From Nocardioides sp. L-11A (GTDB taxonomy: Bacteria > Actinomycetota > Actinomycetes > Propionibacteriales > Nocardioidaceae), in contig CP124680.1 in NCBI GenBank assembly GCA_029961745.1, positions 2,480,001 through 2,544,000 of the forward strand: 64,000 nucleotides of DNA, given 5' to 3'. Made by a program: the position numbers and the translations under genes. This document shows, one piece after another, positions 1 through 8,506 of the stretch (within the stretch, counting starts at the first letter, position 1; each line of letters opens with the position of its first letter). Below the pieces are notes generated by a model, which did no database searches, was not told the origin of the DNA, and saw only the letters and a list, made by a program, of their open reading frames with translations.

Positions 1-1721
1 CGCAGCGCCTCCGCGGTGTCCACGTTCTGGGTGCGCACGCGGGAGAGCACGATCACGGCGAGCACGGCCGCGGCGAGGGCCGCGACGGCGGCGCCCCGGA
101 AGACCGCCTGCTCCTGGACGATGCCGAGCTCGGTGATGCCGAGGCCGGGGTCGGACTCCTGCGCGGCGTAGAGCCGGCGCAGCCCGATCGTGGTCAGGGC
201 GGAGATCCCGACCAGCATCCCCACCATGCGCGCGACGACGACCAGCGCACTGGCCAGGCCGTGGGTGTCGTCGTCGGTCACGGCCAGGATGGCGGCGTTG
301 ACCGGGGCCAGAGCCAGCCCGAAGCCGAGGCCCCCGAGGACCAGGGGGATGTTGGCGGCGAACCCGTGGAGGCTGTCGGCGTCCCACTGGCCCATCGCGA
401 GGAAGGCGCCGCCCGCGGCGGCCATGCCGACCGCGGTCAGGACGCCGGCGTCGACCCGGCGCAGCAGCCAGCCCCCGACGACCGCGCCCACGGGCAGTGC
501 GGCCAGGAACCGCAGCAGGACCAGCGCGGCGCCCAGCTGGGAGTCCTGCTCGGTGGTGGTGCGCGCGAAGAGCGGGATGTCGACCAGGGCGGCGATCAGC
601 GCCCAGCCGACCAGGAAGCTGACCGCGAGGGCGCCCCACGCCGGCATCGGGCGCAGCGTGCCCCGCGGCACGATCGGCGCCGGGGCCCGGCGCAGGTGCA
701 GGACGAGGAGGACGACGGCCACGGCCGACCCGGTGAGGAACCACGGCCCCTGCGGGGAGAAGACGGCGACCTCGGGGTCGGCCGTCGCGAAGGCGAGCAC
801 GATGCCGCCGAGGACGACGGCCAGCAGACCGGCCCCGAGCAGGTCGGCCGCACGCAGGTGGTCGAGCCAGCCGCGGAGGTCGACGAGGGCACGCGGCCGC
901 AGCCAGCACCACCCGACGAGTACGACGAACGCGGCGATCGTCGTGACCCCGACCGGCGTCACCCAGCGGCTGCCGCCGTCGACGTACGGGATGAACAGGC
1001 GGCCCCAGCTCAGGTCGCGCTGCAGGGAGCCGGGCCGGACGAAGGTGAGGAGGCCGGCGCCGAGGGTGACGGCGAGCAGGAGCAGGCCGACCAGGTCGGG
1101 AACGCGGCGGCGAGCGCCTCGAGACGCCGGCTGCGCTCCTTCGTCGCTCCGGTGTCCACTCGACGAGCTCACGAGTCCGACCGCGGCGACGAGCAGCGCG
1201 CCGACGGCGAGGTTGATCGCGAAGATACCGCGCCAGGAGGTGAAGGAGAGGACGAAGGCGCCGAACAGCGGGCCCAGCACGCTGCCGAACTCCTGGACCG
1301 CGGAGACGATGCCGAGCGGCAGGCCGCGCCGGTCGACGGGGTAGAGCGCCGCCACCAGCGACATCGTGGCGGGGACCAGCCCGCCGCCGCCCACGCCCTG
1401 CAGGAAGCGGCCCGCGACCATGCTGGGCAGGTCGTAGGAGACCGCGGTGACCAGTGAGCCCGCGGCGAACACGACCAGCGACATCGCCAGCACCGGCACC
1501 TGTCCGCGCAGGTCGGCGATCCGGCCGATCAGCGGCAGCATCGCGACGTAGCCGAGCAGGAAGCCGGACACGATCGGCGCCGCGCGCTGCAGCTCCTCGA
1601 CCGGGATCCCGGCACCGGCCATCATGTCCGGCAGTGCCAGGACGACGACGTAGGTGTCGACGGCCGCGAACGCGACGGCGACGGCGCAGAAGGTCAGCAG
1701 CAGCCGGTTCGCCCCGCTCAT
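1..1721 (-). CDS. MFS drug/lipid efflux transporter, P55-like (partial, 3' end outside window)
   Basis: An integral membrane major facilitator of the 14-TM DHA2 type. At least 573 residues are visible and the C-terminus runs off the left edge. The N-terminus (MSGANRLLLTFCAVAVAFAA) begins directly in a membrane segment; the family motif between TM2 and TM3 reads GRIADLRGQ, and RFLQGVGGGGLVPATMS in the fourth segment matches the antiporter region of DHA2 proteins. Hydrophobic stretches continue to the window edge. The gene starts 10 bases after an LprG-type lipoprotein on the same strand. This is the order known for mycobacterial lprG-P55, whose products act together in export of lipids and drugs across the envelope, so a similar paired role is inferred. 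Odd feature: residues about 184-205 form a hydrophilic Ser/Arg-rich linker encoded by a repeat-like segment. The family is secure; the substrate is unknown. Confidence 0.88.
   Translation of the reverse strand, partial: MSGANRLLLTFCAVAVAFAAVDTYVVVLALPDMMAGAGIPVEELQRAAPIVSGFLLGYVAMLPLIGRIADLRGQVPVLAMSLVVFAAGSLVTAVSYDLPSMVAGRFLQGVGGGGLVPATMSLVAALYPVDRRGLPLGIVSAVQEFGSVLGPLFGAFVLSFTSWRGIFAINLAVGALLVAAVGLVSSSSGHRSDEGAQPASRGARRRVPDLVGLLLLAVTLGAGLLTFVRPGSLQRDLSWGRLFIPYVDGGSRWVTPVGVTTIAAFVVLVGWCWLRPRALVDLRGWLDHLRAADLLGAGLLAVVLGGIVLAFATADPEVAVFSPQGPWFLTGSAVAVVLLVLHLRRAPAPIVPRGTLRPMPAWGALAVSFLVGWALIAALVDIPLFARTTTEQDSQLGAALVLLRFLAALPVGAVVGGWLLRRVDAGVLTAVGMAAAGGAFLAMGQWDADSLHGFAANIPLVLGGLGFGLALAPVNAAILAVTDDDTHGLASALVVVARMVGMLVGISALTTIGLRRLYAAQESDPGLGITELGIVQEQAVFRGAAVAALAAAVLAVIVLSRVRTQNVDTAEAL
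1114..1172. repeat. REP-like dispersed repeat embedded in the MFS coding sequence
   Basis: On the + strand this segment contains CTCGAGACGCCGGCTGCG, then CTCCTTCGTCGCTCC, then CACTCGACGAGC. From memory it resembles the short intergenic repeats (CTCGAGACG...GCGCTCCTTCGTCGC...CTCGACGAGC) scattered through Nocardioides-type genomes. Here it is in frame inside the transporter gene and encodes a polar Ser/Arg/Gly linker between membrane segments. The repeat assignment needs other copies; none was noticed elsewhere in this window. Confidence 0.4.
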
Positions 1722-1731
1722 CGGTGCCGCC

Positions 1732-2448
1732 TCACTTCGGGGCCGTGATGTCCTTCTCGACGTCGTACGCCGTGATGTCGATCGTGTAGGTGACCGACTC
1801 GGAGTCGGGGAAGAAGACGCCGGTCAGCCGGGCGGTGCGCAGGTAGCCGTCGTCGTCGACGCGATAGGTGGCCTCGAAGTCGTCGCCCTCGGCACAGGGC
1901 AGGATCGCGCGGATCGAGTCGCCCGTGGCGGTGCCGGAGTAGGTGTGGAAGACCTCCTTGTTGTCCTCGCCGCCGCGCTCGGACTCGCCAGCCTCGACGT
2001 CGGTGCTGCTGGTCAGCACCGAGGAGACGCCGACCGAGGGGTCGAGGAGCTTCGCCGGGTCGGGGGCGCAGAGGTCCTCGGGCTGGAAGCGGTCGCTCCA
2101 GCCGCCGAGCGCGATGTGCTCGATCCACAGCGTGCCGTCGACCGAGATGACGGGGACGCCGCTGACGGAGAAGCCGGCCACCTTGCCGCTGACCTCGCCC
2201 TCGAAGGCGGCCGGGTCGGCGATGATCGTGCCGCTCGCGGACTTGAGGTAGTCGACGCCGGGGTCGTCGCCCGTCGAGAGGGTCACCTCGACGCCGCTGG
2301 TGTCGTCGAGCAGCTCCTTGGCCTTCGCGCCGGCGTCGGACCACGACGTGGCGTCGGGGGAGTCCTCGCCCCCCGAGCAGGCGGTCAGGCCGCCGACGGC
2401 GACGAGTGCGGAGAGCAGGCCGGCGGCCGCGCGGGTCGAGGTCGTCAT
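1732..2448 (-). CDS. LppX/LprG-type cell-envelope lipoprotein
   Basis: A 238-residue predicted lipoprotein. The signal peptide is followed by a lipobox LTAC with the lipidated Cys at residue 24, then a Gly/Ser/Asp-rich spacer and a beta-rich domain typical of the LppX_LprAFG family. Members fold as a half-barrel with a hydrophobic cavity that carries triacylated lipids between inner and outer envelope leaflets. The ATG at 2448 is chosen because the signal peptide starts there; longer readings run into the upstream gene. It lies 4 bases after the topoisomerase gene and 10 bases before the MFS gene on the same strand, so co-transcription is likely. Pairing with the MFS pump is the known lprG-P55 arrangement. 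The cargo is not determined by sequence. Confidence 0.85.
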   Translation of the reverse strand: MTTSTRAAAGLLSALVAVGGLTACSGGEDSPDATSWSDAGAKAKELLDDTSGVEVTLSTGDDPGVDYLKSASGTIIADPAAFEGEVSGKVAGFSVSGVPVISVDGTLWIEHIALGGWSDRFQPEDLCAPDPAKLLDPSVGVSSVLTSSTDVEAGESERGGEDNKEVFHTYSGTATGDSIRAILPCAEGDDFEATYRVDDDGYLRTARLTGVFFPDSESVTYTIDITAYDVEKDITAPK

Positions 2449-2452
2449 GCGC

Positions 2453-4933
2453 TCACCCTGACACACCCAGGGTGACCTGGAGCGGTCCGGCAGCCGCCGC
2501 GAGCGCCTGGCTGCCCGGGACGCCGGAGCCGTCGCGCCGGCCGTTGGCCTCCGGCAGGTCGACCGGCGCACCGCTGGTCGCCGCGGCGCGCGCGGGCGCC
2601 GGCCCGGCCCAGGCGAACACCAGGGCGTCCTCGCCCTTGAGGAAGCGGTGGCAGCGCACACCGCCGGTGGCCCGGCCCTTGGCGGGGTACTCCCAGAAGT
2701 CGGTCACCTTGACCGAGCCCGGCTCGGTGCCGGGCAGCGCGGTCGAGGAGCCGGACGCGGTCACCAGGACGACGCCGCCGGGCGAGTTGAGGTCGAGCAC
2801 GCCGAACCAGACCACTCGCTCGCCGTCGGTCACCCGGACGCCGGCCATGCCGCCGCCCGAACGGCCCTGGGGGCGCACCGTGTCGGCGGTGTAGTGGAGC
2901 AGCTGGGCGTCGGAGGTGACGAAGCACAGCTCCTCCTGCCCGGTGCGCAGCTCGACGGCGCCGACCACCTCGTCGCCGTCCTTGAGGCTGATGACGTCCC
3001 ACTCGTCCTTGCTGAGCACCTCGGGGTTCACCCGCTTCACGACGCCCTGCCTGGTGCCGAGCGCGAGGCCCGGGCCCTCGGTGGTCAGCGTGGTCAGGGC
3101 CAGCGCCCGCTCGCCGGCGGCGAGCTCGAGCACCTCGGTCAGCGGGAGGCCGCCCTGCAGGTTCGGCTCGTTCGCCGACGGCGGGATGGCCGGCAGGTCG
3201 AGCACGCCCAGCCGGAGCAGTCGTCCGGCCGAGGTGATCACGCCGATGTCGGAGCGGGCCGAGGTCCGGACCGCCGAGATCACGACATCGTGGTTGGCGC
3301 GGCCGCCCCCGGTGCCGATCTCGTCGGCGTTGCTGGTGCGGGCCAGCAGGCCGGTCGACGAGAGCAGCGCGAAGCAGGGGTCGTCGGCGACCTCGAGGGG
3401 CGTGGCCGCGGCTGCCACGGCGGTGCTGCCGGCCGACTCGAGCAGGACGGTGCGGCGCGGGGTGCCGAACGTCTTGGCGACCTCGGCCAGCTCGGAGGAG
3501 ACGAGCTTCTTGAGCAGCGTCTCGTCGTTGATGATCGCGTCGAGCTCCTCGATCTCGCGGCGCAGCTGCTCCTGCTCCTTCTCCAGCTCGAGGCGGCTGA
3601 ACCTGGTCAGCCGGCGCAGCTGCATCTCGAGGATGTACTCGGCCTGGATCTGCGAGAGCTCGAAGACCGTCATCAACCGGTCCTTGGCGGCGGCGGAGTC
3701 GTCGCTGGTGCGGATGACCTGGATGACCTCGTCGATGTCGAGCAGCGCGATGAGCAGGCCGTCGACGAGGTGGAGCCGGTCGGCCTTCTTGCCGCGGCGG
3801 AACCGCGAGCGGCGGTGGACGACGTCGTAGCGGTGCTGGAGGAAGACCTCCAGCATCTCCTTGAGGCCCATCGTCCGCGGCTGGCCGTCGACGAGGGCGA
3901 CGTTGTTGATGCCGAAGGAGTCCTCGAGCGGGGTGAGCTTGTAGAGCTGCTCCAGCAGCGCCTCGGGGACGAAGCCGTTCTTGACCTCGATGACCAGCCG
4001 CAGGCCGTTCTCGCGGTCGGTGAGGTCCTTGATGTCGGAGATGCCTTGCAGCTTCTTGGACTGGACCAGGACCTTGATCCGCTCGACGATCTTCTCGGTG
4101 CCGATGTTGTAGGGCAGCTCGGTGACGACGATGCCCTTGCGCCGGCCGATCGTCTCGATCCGGGCGGTCGCGCGCATCTTGAAGATGCCGCGGCCGGTCT
4201 CGTAGGCGTCGCGGATGCCGTCGAGGCCCACGATCTTGCCGCCGGTGGGCAGGTCGGGGCCTGGGATGAACCGCATCAGCCCGTCGAGGTCGGTCTTGGG
4301 GTGCTGGATCAGGTGGCGCAGCGCCTGGACCACCTCGACCAGGTTGTGCGGCGCCATATTGGTCGCCATGCCGACCGCGATGCCGGTGGTGCCGTTGACG
4401 ATCAGGTTGGGGATCGCCGAGGGGAGCACGGTCGGCTCGTACTCGCGGCTGTCGTAGTTGGGCTTGAAGTCGACGGTGTCCTCGTCGATCGACTCGGTCA
4501 TCGCGACCGCCGGCGGCGCCATCCGGGCCTCGGTGTAGCGCATCGCGGCGGGCGGATCCTCGCCGCCGGGCGAGCCGAAGTTGCCGTGGCCGTCGACCAT
4601 CGGCAGCCGCAGCGCCCACGGCTGCGCGGTGCGCACCAGGGCGTCGTAGATCGCACCGTCGCCGTGCGGGTGCAGGCGACCCATGACCTCGCCGACGATG
4701 CGGGCGCACTTGGAGTGACCGCGATCGGGCCGCAGGCCCATGTCGTTCATCGTGTAGAGGATGCGGCGCTGCACGGGCTTGAGCCCGTCGCGCGCATCGG
4801 GGAGCGCCCGGGAGTAGATGACGGAGTAGGCGTACTCCAGGAAGGACGACTGCATCTCGTCGCGGATGTCGGTGTCGAGGATGTGCTCCTCGAAGTCCTC
4901 CGGAAGGGGCTCCTGCTTCGTACGCCGTGCCAT
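2453..4933 (-). CDS. parC: DNA topoisomerase IV / gyrase-type subunit A
   Basis: An 826-residue type IIA topoisomerase A subunit that cuts and rejoins duplex DNA with a GyrB/ParE partner. The winged-helix breakage-reunion domain has HPHGDGAIYDALV (residues 88-100) and the catalytic tyrosine in AAMRYTEARM at Tyr133. After it come the coiled tower and a C-terminal beta-pinwheel with several GRS/TSD-type repeats. At the position equivalent to E. coli GyrA Ser83 there is Gly93, while the Asp87 equivalent (Asp97) is kept. No partner B subunit or replication-origin genes are nearby, which favours a second topoisomerase (ParC-like) over the oriC-linked gyrA. The start ATG at 4933 gives MARRTKQEPLPEDFEEHILD; an in-frame ATG at 4942 is possible. 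It heads the lipoprotein/MFS operon; a gap of 71 bases separates it from the divergent ligase gene. Confidence 0.9.
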   Translation of the reverse strand: MARRTKQEPLPEDFEEHILDTDIRDEMQSSFLEYAYSVIYSRALPDARDGLKPVQRRILYTMNDMGLRPDRGHSKCARIVGEVMGRLHPHGDGAIYDALVRTAQPWALRLPMVDGHGNFGSPGGEDPPAAMRYTEARMAPPAVAMTESIDEDTVDFKPNYDSREYEPTVLPSAIPNLIVNGTTGIAVGMATNMAPHNLVEVVQALRHLIQHPKTDLDGLMRFIPGPDLPTGGKIVGLDGIRDAYETGRGIFKMRATARIETIGRRKGIVVTELPYNIGTEKIVERIKVLVQSKKLQGISDIKDLTDRENGLRLVIEVKNGFVPEALLEQLYKLTPLEDSFGINNVALVDGQPRTMGLKEMLEVFLQHRYDVVHRRSRFRRGKKADRLHLVDGLLIALLDIDEVIQVIRTSDDSAAAKDRLMTVFELSQIQAEYILEMQLRRLTRFSRLELEKEQEQLRREIEELDAIINDETLLKKLVSSELAEVAKTFGTPRRTVLLESAGSTAVAAAATPLEVADDPCFALLSSTGLLARTSNADEIGTGGGRANHDVVISAVRTSARSDIGVITSAGRLLRLGVLDLPAIPPSANEPNLQGGLPLTEVLELAAGERALALTTLTTEGPGLALGTRQGVVKRVNPEVLSKDEWDVISLKDGDEVVGAVELRTGQEELCFVTSDAQLLHYTADTVRPQGRSGGGMAGVRVTDGERVVWFGVLDLNSPGGVVLVTASGSSTALPGTEPGSVKVTDFWEYPAKGRATGGVRCHRFLKGEDALVFAWAGPAPARAAATSGAPVDLPEANGRRDGSGVPGSQALAAAAGPLQVTLGVSG

Positions 4934-5004
4934 GGGCCTCATTCTTCCGGGTGCCCCCGACGAGCCGGCCGGGGGCTCGCGGGCGACCCGATAGATTTCT
5001 CCCT

Positions 5005-7728
5005 GTGAGCCCCGTCGACCCGACCCCCACCGACGAGATCGAGGCGCCCCCGGCGCACTGGGAGGGCGACGTCCTGCTCCGGGACGGCCGCACGGCGCAC
5101 ATCCGCCCGATCCGCGCCGAGGACGACGCGCTCCTCGTCGAGTTCTACGCACGGGTCTCCGACGAGTCGAAGTACTACCGGTTCTTCTCCCCGATGCCGG
5201 TCCTCTCCGAGCGCGACGTGCGCCGGTTCACCCATGTCGACCACCGCGACCGGGTGGCCCTGGTCCTCATCCTCCAGGAGCGGATGATCGCGGTGGGCCG
5301 CTACGACGTCGTGGGCGACAACGAGGCCGAGGTCGCCTTCCTCGTGGAGGACGAGCACCAGGGGCGCGGCATCGCGCAGCTCCTGCTCGAGCACCTCGCC
5401 CAGGCCGGCCGCGAGCGCGGCGTCGAGCGGTTCACCGCGGAGGTGCTGCCCGACAACTCCCGGATGATCCAGACTTTCCGCGACGCGGGCTACCGGGTCG
5501 TGAGCGGCTACCACGACGGGGTCATCACCCTGGAGTTCCCGATCGACCCGACCGACACCGCCATCGGCGTCATGCGCGACCGCGAGCACGCCGCGGAGGC
5601 CGCCTCGATCCACCGCTTCTTCCACCCGCGCTCGGTCGCGATCATCGGTGCCAGCCGCCGGCAGGACACGATCGGGCAGGTGCTGGTGCGCAACCTGGTC
5701 AACGGCGACTTCACCGGCCGGGTCTACGTCGTCAACCCCAGCGCTCCCGCCGTGTCGGGCATCCCGGCCTACAAGAACGTCAACGAGATCCCCGACGACG
5801 TCGACGTCGCGATCGTCGCCGTCCCCGCCGACGCGGTCACCGACGTGGTCCTCGACTGCGCCAACAAGGGCGTGCACGGCCTGATCGTCATCTCCTCAGG
5901 CTTCGCCGAGACCGGCGAGGAGGGCCGCAAGCGTCAGCGCCACCTGGCCGGTCTGTGCCGGTCCTACGGCCTGCGCCTGATCGGCCCCAACTGCCTGGGC
6001 GTGCTCAACACGGACCCGGTCGTGCAGGTCAACGCCTCGCTGTCGTCGGTGATGCCGGCTCGAGGTCGTGCGGGCTTCTTCTGCCAGTCCGGCGCCCTCG
6101 GCTCGGCGATCCTGGAGAAGGTCAAGAACCGCGGCCTCGGCATCTCGACCTTCGTCAGCGCGGGCAACCGCGCCGACGTGTCCGGCAACGACCTGCTGCA
6201 GTACTGGGAGGAGGACGACGCCACCGAGGTCGTCATGATGTATCTCGAGTCGATCGGAAACCCGCGCAAGTTCTCGCGGATCGCGCGCCGGGTCTCGGCC
6301 CGCAAGCCGATCGTGGCGGTCCGTTCCGGACGCACGACGCAGGGCGTGCCGATGGGCCACACCGTCCGCCGGATCGGCGCGCCGCAGGCCGCGGTCGACG
6401 CCATGTTCCGCCAGGCGGGCGTGATCCAGGTCGACACCCTCGACGACATGTTCGACGTCGCCCAGCTGCTGGCCCACCAGCCGCTGCCCCGGGGGCGGCG
6501 GGTGGCCATCGTCGGCAACTCCGACGCGCTCGGCCTGCTCGCCGCCGACGCCGCGTCCGCCGTCGGCCTGGTCGTCAACCGCTCGGTCGCGCTCGGCGCC
6601 GACGCCACGGCCGAGGACTTCGAGGACGCCCTGGACGACGCGATCGACGATCCCGACGTCGACTCGGTGATCGCCGTCTACATCCCGCCGCTCGACGTTT
6701 CCGGCGAGGAGGTCGCCAACGTGCTCGCGGCGGTGGGCGAGCAGTCCGACAAGCCGCTCGTCTCCTCCTTCCTCGGTGCGGAGGGCATCCCCGAGCTGCT
6801 GCGGGTCCCCGACGTCGCGGGCTCCTCGGCGGGACGCGGCTCGGTGCCGTCGTACCCCGCGGTGGAGGCGGCGGTGCGGGCCTTGGCCCGGGTCGTCGAG
6901 TACGCCGTGTGGCTGCACGCGCCCGACGGACCGGCCGCCGACGCCGGCGAGGTCGACGCCCGCAGCGCCAAGCGGCTCGTGGACCGGATCCTCGCGGACC
7001 CCGAGGTGGTGGCCTCCGGTCGCGAGGTCGAGCTCGACCAGGACCAGGTGGCGGTGCTGCTGCGCGCCTACGGCATCGAGCTGTGGCCCTCCGAGGAGGT
7101 CGCCGACCTGCCCGCGGCGGTCGCCGCGGGGGAGCGGCTCGGCTGGGACGTGGTGCTCAAGTCGACGCTCGCGTCGGTGCGGGAGCGGCCCGACCAGATC
7201 CACGTGTGGCGCAACATCCCCGACGCGCAGGACATGGAGGAGGCCTGGCACTACCTGGCCGGGCTGATCGACCCTGCCGTCGGCAGGTTCGTCGTGCAGC
7301 GCAACGCGCCGACCGGCGTACCCATCGCGGTGCGGTCCTTCGAGGACCCGCTGTTCGGGCCGGTCGTGTCCTTCGGGGTCTCCGGGCCGGTCATCGACCT
7401 CGTGGGGGACTGGTCCTACCGGATCCCGCCGCTGGGCGCCCACGAGGTGGCCGCGATGGTGCGCGAGGTGAAGGCGTCGCCGCTGCTGTTCGGCTACCGC
7501 GGCGCCGACCCGGTCGACGTCGCGGCGGTCGAGGACCTGATCACCCGGGTCGCGGTCCTGCAGAACGACCTGCCGCAGGTGAGCTCGGTCGAGCTGTCCC
7601 TGGTGCTCGCCGGCGTCGACTCGGCGTCCGTGCTGACCGCCTCGGCACGGGTCGCGGCCGTGAAGGACCCGCGCCCCGACTCGCTGGTCCGCCGGATGCC
7701 GGACCTGGTCACCACGATCCCGGAGTAG
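5005..7728 (+). CDS. GNAT acetyltransferase fused to ADP-forming acyl-CoA ligase (Pat-like)
   Basis: A 907-residue fusion. Residues about 30-180 form a GNAT N-acetyltransferase domain, with the acetyl-CoA loop seen as EDEHQGRGIAQLLLEH. Residues about 200-650 form a CoA-binding and succinyl-CoA-ligase-like region (SVAIIGASRR; GPNCLGVLN), and the C-terminal part is an ATP-grasp domain. His452 in MGHTVRRIG occupies the position of the phosphorylated His in ADP-forming acyl-CoA synthetases. Such fusions in other bacteria (PatZ/Pka, actinobacterial PatA forms) acetylate lysines of acyl-CoA synthetases and other enzymes. The domain order is GNAT first, opposite to E. coli PatZ. The GTG at 5005 is preferred because the protein then begins with an unstructured acidic lead and does not overlap the divergent gene. 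Whether the ligase half is active is not shown by sequence. Confidence 0.85.
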   Translation: MSPVDPTPTDEIEAPPAHWEGDVLLRDGRTAHIRPIRAEDDALLVEFYARVSDESKYYRFFSPMPVLSERDVRRFTHVDHRDRVALVLILQERMIAVGRYDVVGDNEAEVAFLVEDEHQGRGIAQLLLEHLAQAGRERGVERFTAEVLPDNSRMIQTFRDAGYRVVSGYHDGVITLEFPIDPTDTAIGVMRDREHAAEAASIHRFFHPRSVAIIGASRRQDTIGQVLVRNLVNGDFTGRVYVVNPSAPAVSGIPAYKNVNEIPDDVDVAIVAVPADAVTDVVLDCANKGVHGLIVISSGFAETGEEGRKRQRHLAGLCRSYGLRLIGPNCLGVLNTDPVVQVNASLSSVMPARGRAGFFCQSGALGSAILEKVKNRGLGISTFVSAGNRADVSGNDLLQYWEEDDATEVVMMYLESIGNPRKFSRIARRVSARKPIVAVRSGRTTQGVPMGHTVRRIGAPQAAVDAMFRQAGVIQVDTLDDMFDVAQLLAHQPLPRGRRVAIVGNSDALGLLAADAASAVGLVVNRSVALGADATAEDFEDALDDAIDDPDVDSVIAVYIPPLDVSGEEVANVLAAVGEQSDKPLVSSFLGAEGIPELLRVPDVAGSSAGRGSVPSYPAVEAAVRALARVVEYAVWLHAPDGPAADAGEVDARSAKRLVDRILADPEVVASGREVELDQDQVAVLLRAYGIELWPSEEVADLPAAVAAGERLGWDVVLKSTLASVRERPDQIHVWRNIPDAQDMEEAWHYLAGLIDPAVGRFVVQRNAPTGVPIAVRSFEDPLFGPVVSFGVSGPVIDLVGDWSYRIPPLGAHEVAAMVREVKASPLLFGYRGADPVDVAAVEDLITRVAVLQNDLPQVSSVELSLVLAGVDSASVLTASARVAAVKDPRPDSLVRRMPDLVTTIPE

Positions 7729-7769
7729 GTGCCGCAGGGGCGGCATGTCCGTCGTGCGAGGATGCGCGC

Positions 7770-8339
7770 ATGACTGACCGGGACCGGATCGCCGACCTGC
7801 GCTCCGCGATCAACCGCACCGGCTACTACCCGGAGGTCGTCACCGACGCGGTCGTCGACGCGGTCGCGGGCGAGCCGGTGGTGTCGTACTACGTCCACCA
7901 CGAGCCGACGTTCGAGCGCGACGAGGTGCGCCGCCACCAGACCGTCATCGTGCTGACCCCTTCCCGGCTGATCCTGGCCCACACCGACGAGCACGCGGGC
8001 GACGACCTGCTGCCCGAGCCGTACACCTCGACCTCGACCGAGGCGGTCACCCTGCGCTCCGTGGCCTCCGTCGTCGTCACCCGGATGACGACCGACCCCA
8101 CCGCGGGCCCGCGGCCTCCCGCCGAGGCGGTCCTGACCATCGGGTGGGGCGCGGTCAACCGGGTCGACCTGGAGCCGGCCGGGTGCAATGACCCGCAGTG
8201 CGAGGCCGACCACGGCTACACGGGCACGATGTCCTCCGACGACTTCTCGCTGCGGGTCTCCGCCGCCGCCGACGGCAAGGACGCCGTCGGCGGCCTCCTC
8301 TCCTTCGCCGCGTCGCTCTCGGCGCTGACGAGGGGCTGA
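7770..8339 (+). CDS. DUF5998 family protein
   Basis: A 189-residue soluble protein recognised as a DUF5998-type actinobacterial protein of unknown function. It opens MTDRDRIADLRSAINRTGYY, has a central beta-rich part (QTVIVLTPSRLILAHTDEH), a conserved cluster CNDPQCEADHGYTG near residue 140, and an amphipathic C-terminal helix. The CxxxxC/H residues could bind a metal, but this is only inferred. In other actinobacteria this family sits beside a phosphodiesterase/alkaline-phosphatase gene and thymidine kinase, as here. The start ATG at 7770 is the first plausible one after the upstream stop at 7728. A MITE-like element begins one base after its stop codon, so it may contribute the transcript's 3' end. 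Confidence 0.75.
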   Translation: MTDRDRIADLRSAINRTGYYPEVVTDAVVDAVAGEPVVSYYVHHEPTFERDEVRRHQTVIVLTPSRLILAHTDEHAGDDLLPEPYTSTSTEAVTLRSVASVVVTRMTTDPTAGPRPPAEAVLTIGWGAVNRVDLEPAGCNDPQCEADHGYTGTMSSDDFSLRVSAAADGKDAVGGLLSFAASLSALTRG

Positions 8340-8340
8340 C

Positions 8341-8506
8341 CTAGGCCATGTCTCCCAAGTCCCCGCCTGCTACGCGACGTTTCCGACTCGATCTGGCTGC
8401 GTTGGTGTCGCTCGAAGGGCGATCCGGCACGACATCGCTCCACCGCCTTGCCAGATCGGCCGGAAACGCCGCTCGCGACGGCGCTGACTTGGGAGACACG
8501 CCCTAG
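8341..8506. mobile_element. 166-bp palindromic MITE-like element
   Basis: The two ends are imperfect inverted repeats. The left end reads CTAGGCCATGTCTCCCAAGTC-like and the right end, reverse-complemented, CTAGGGCGTGTCTCCCAAGTC-like, differing at few bases. Complementarity continues inward: GCGACGTTTCCGACTCGATC on the left pairs with GCGGCGTTTCCGGCCGATC from the right, and the centre (GGTG..GCTCGA...GATCCGG...CACC) is itself dyad-symmetric. Almost the whole element can therefore fold as one long hairpin. Both ends finish in CTAG, which may be part of the terminal repeat or a target duplication. There is no transposase, so it would be non-autonomous. It fills the gap between the DUF5998 stop and the start of the phosphodiesterase gene exactly. 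The terminal GGGAG (8491-8495) and the last base supply a Shine-Dalgarno-like site and the first base of the next gene's GTG. Confidence 0.85.

Noticed and set aside
190..1457. Two long plus-strand reading frames of over 380 codons
   Set aside because: They are antisense to the MFS transporter, which shows clear membrane and family motifs; compositions rich in Arg/Ala/Pro are typical of shadows in GC-rich DNA.
2648..5008. Plus-strand 786-codon frame
   Set aside because: Antisense to the topoisomerase A subunit, which has an intact catalytic Tyr and full family length.
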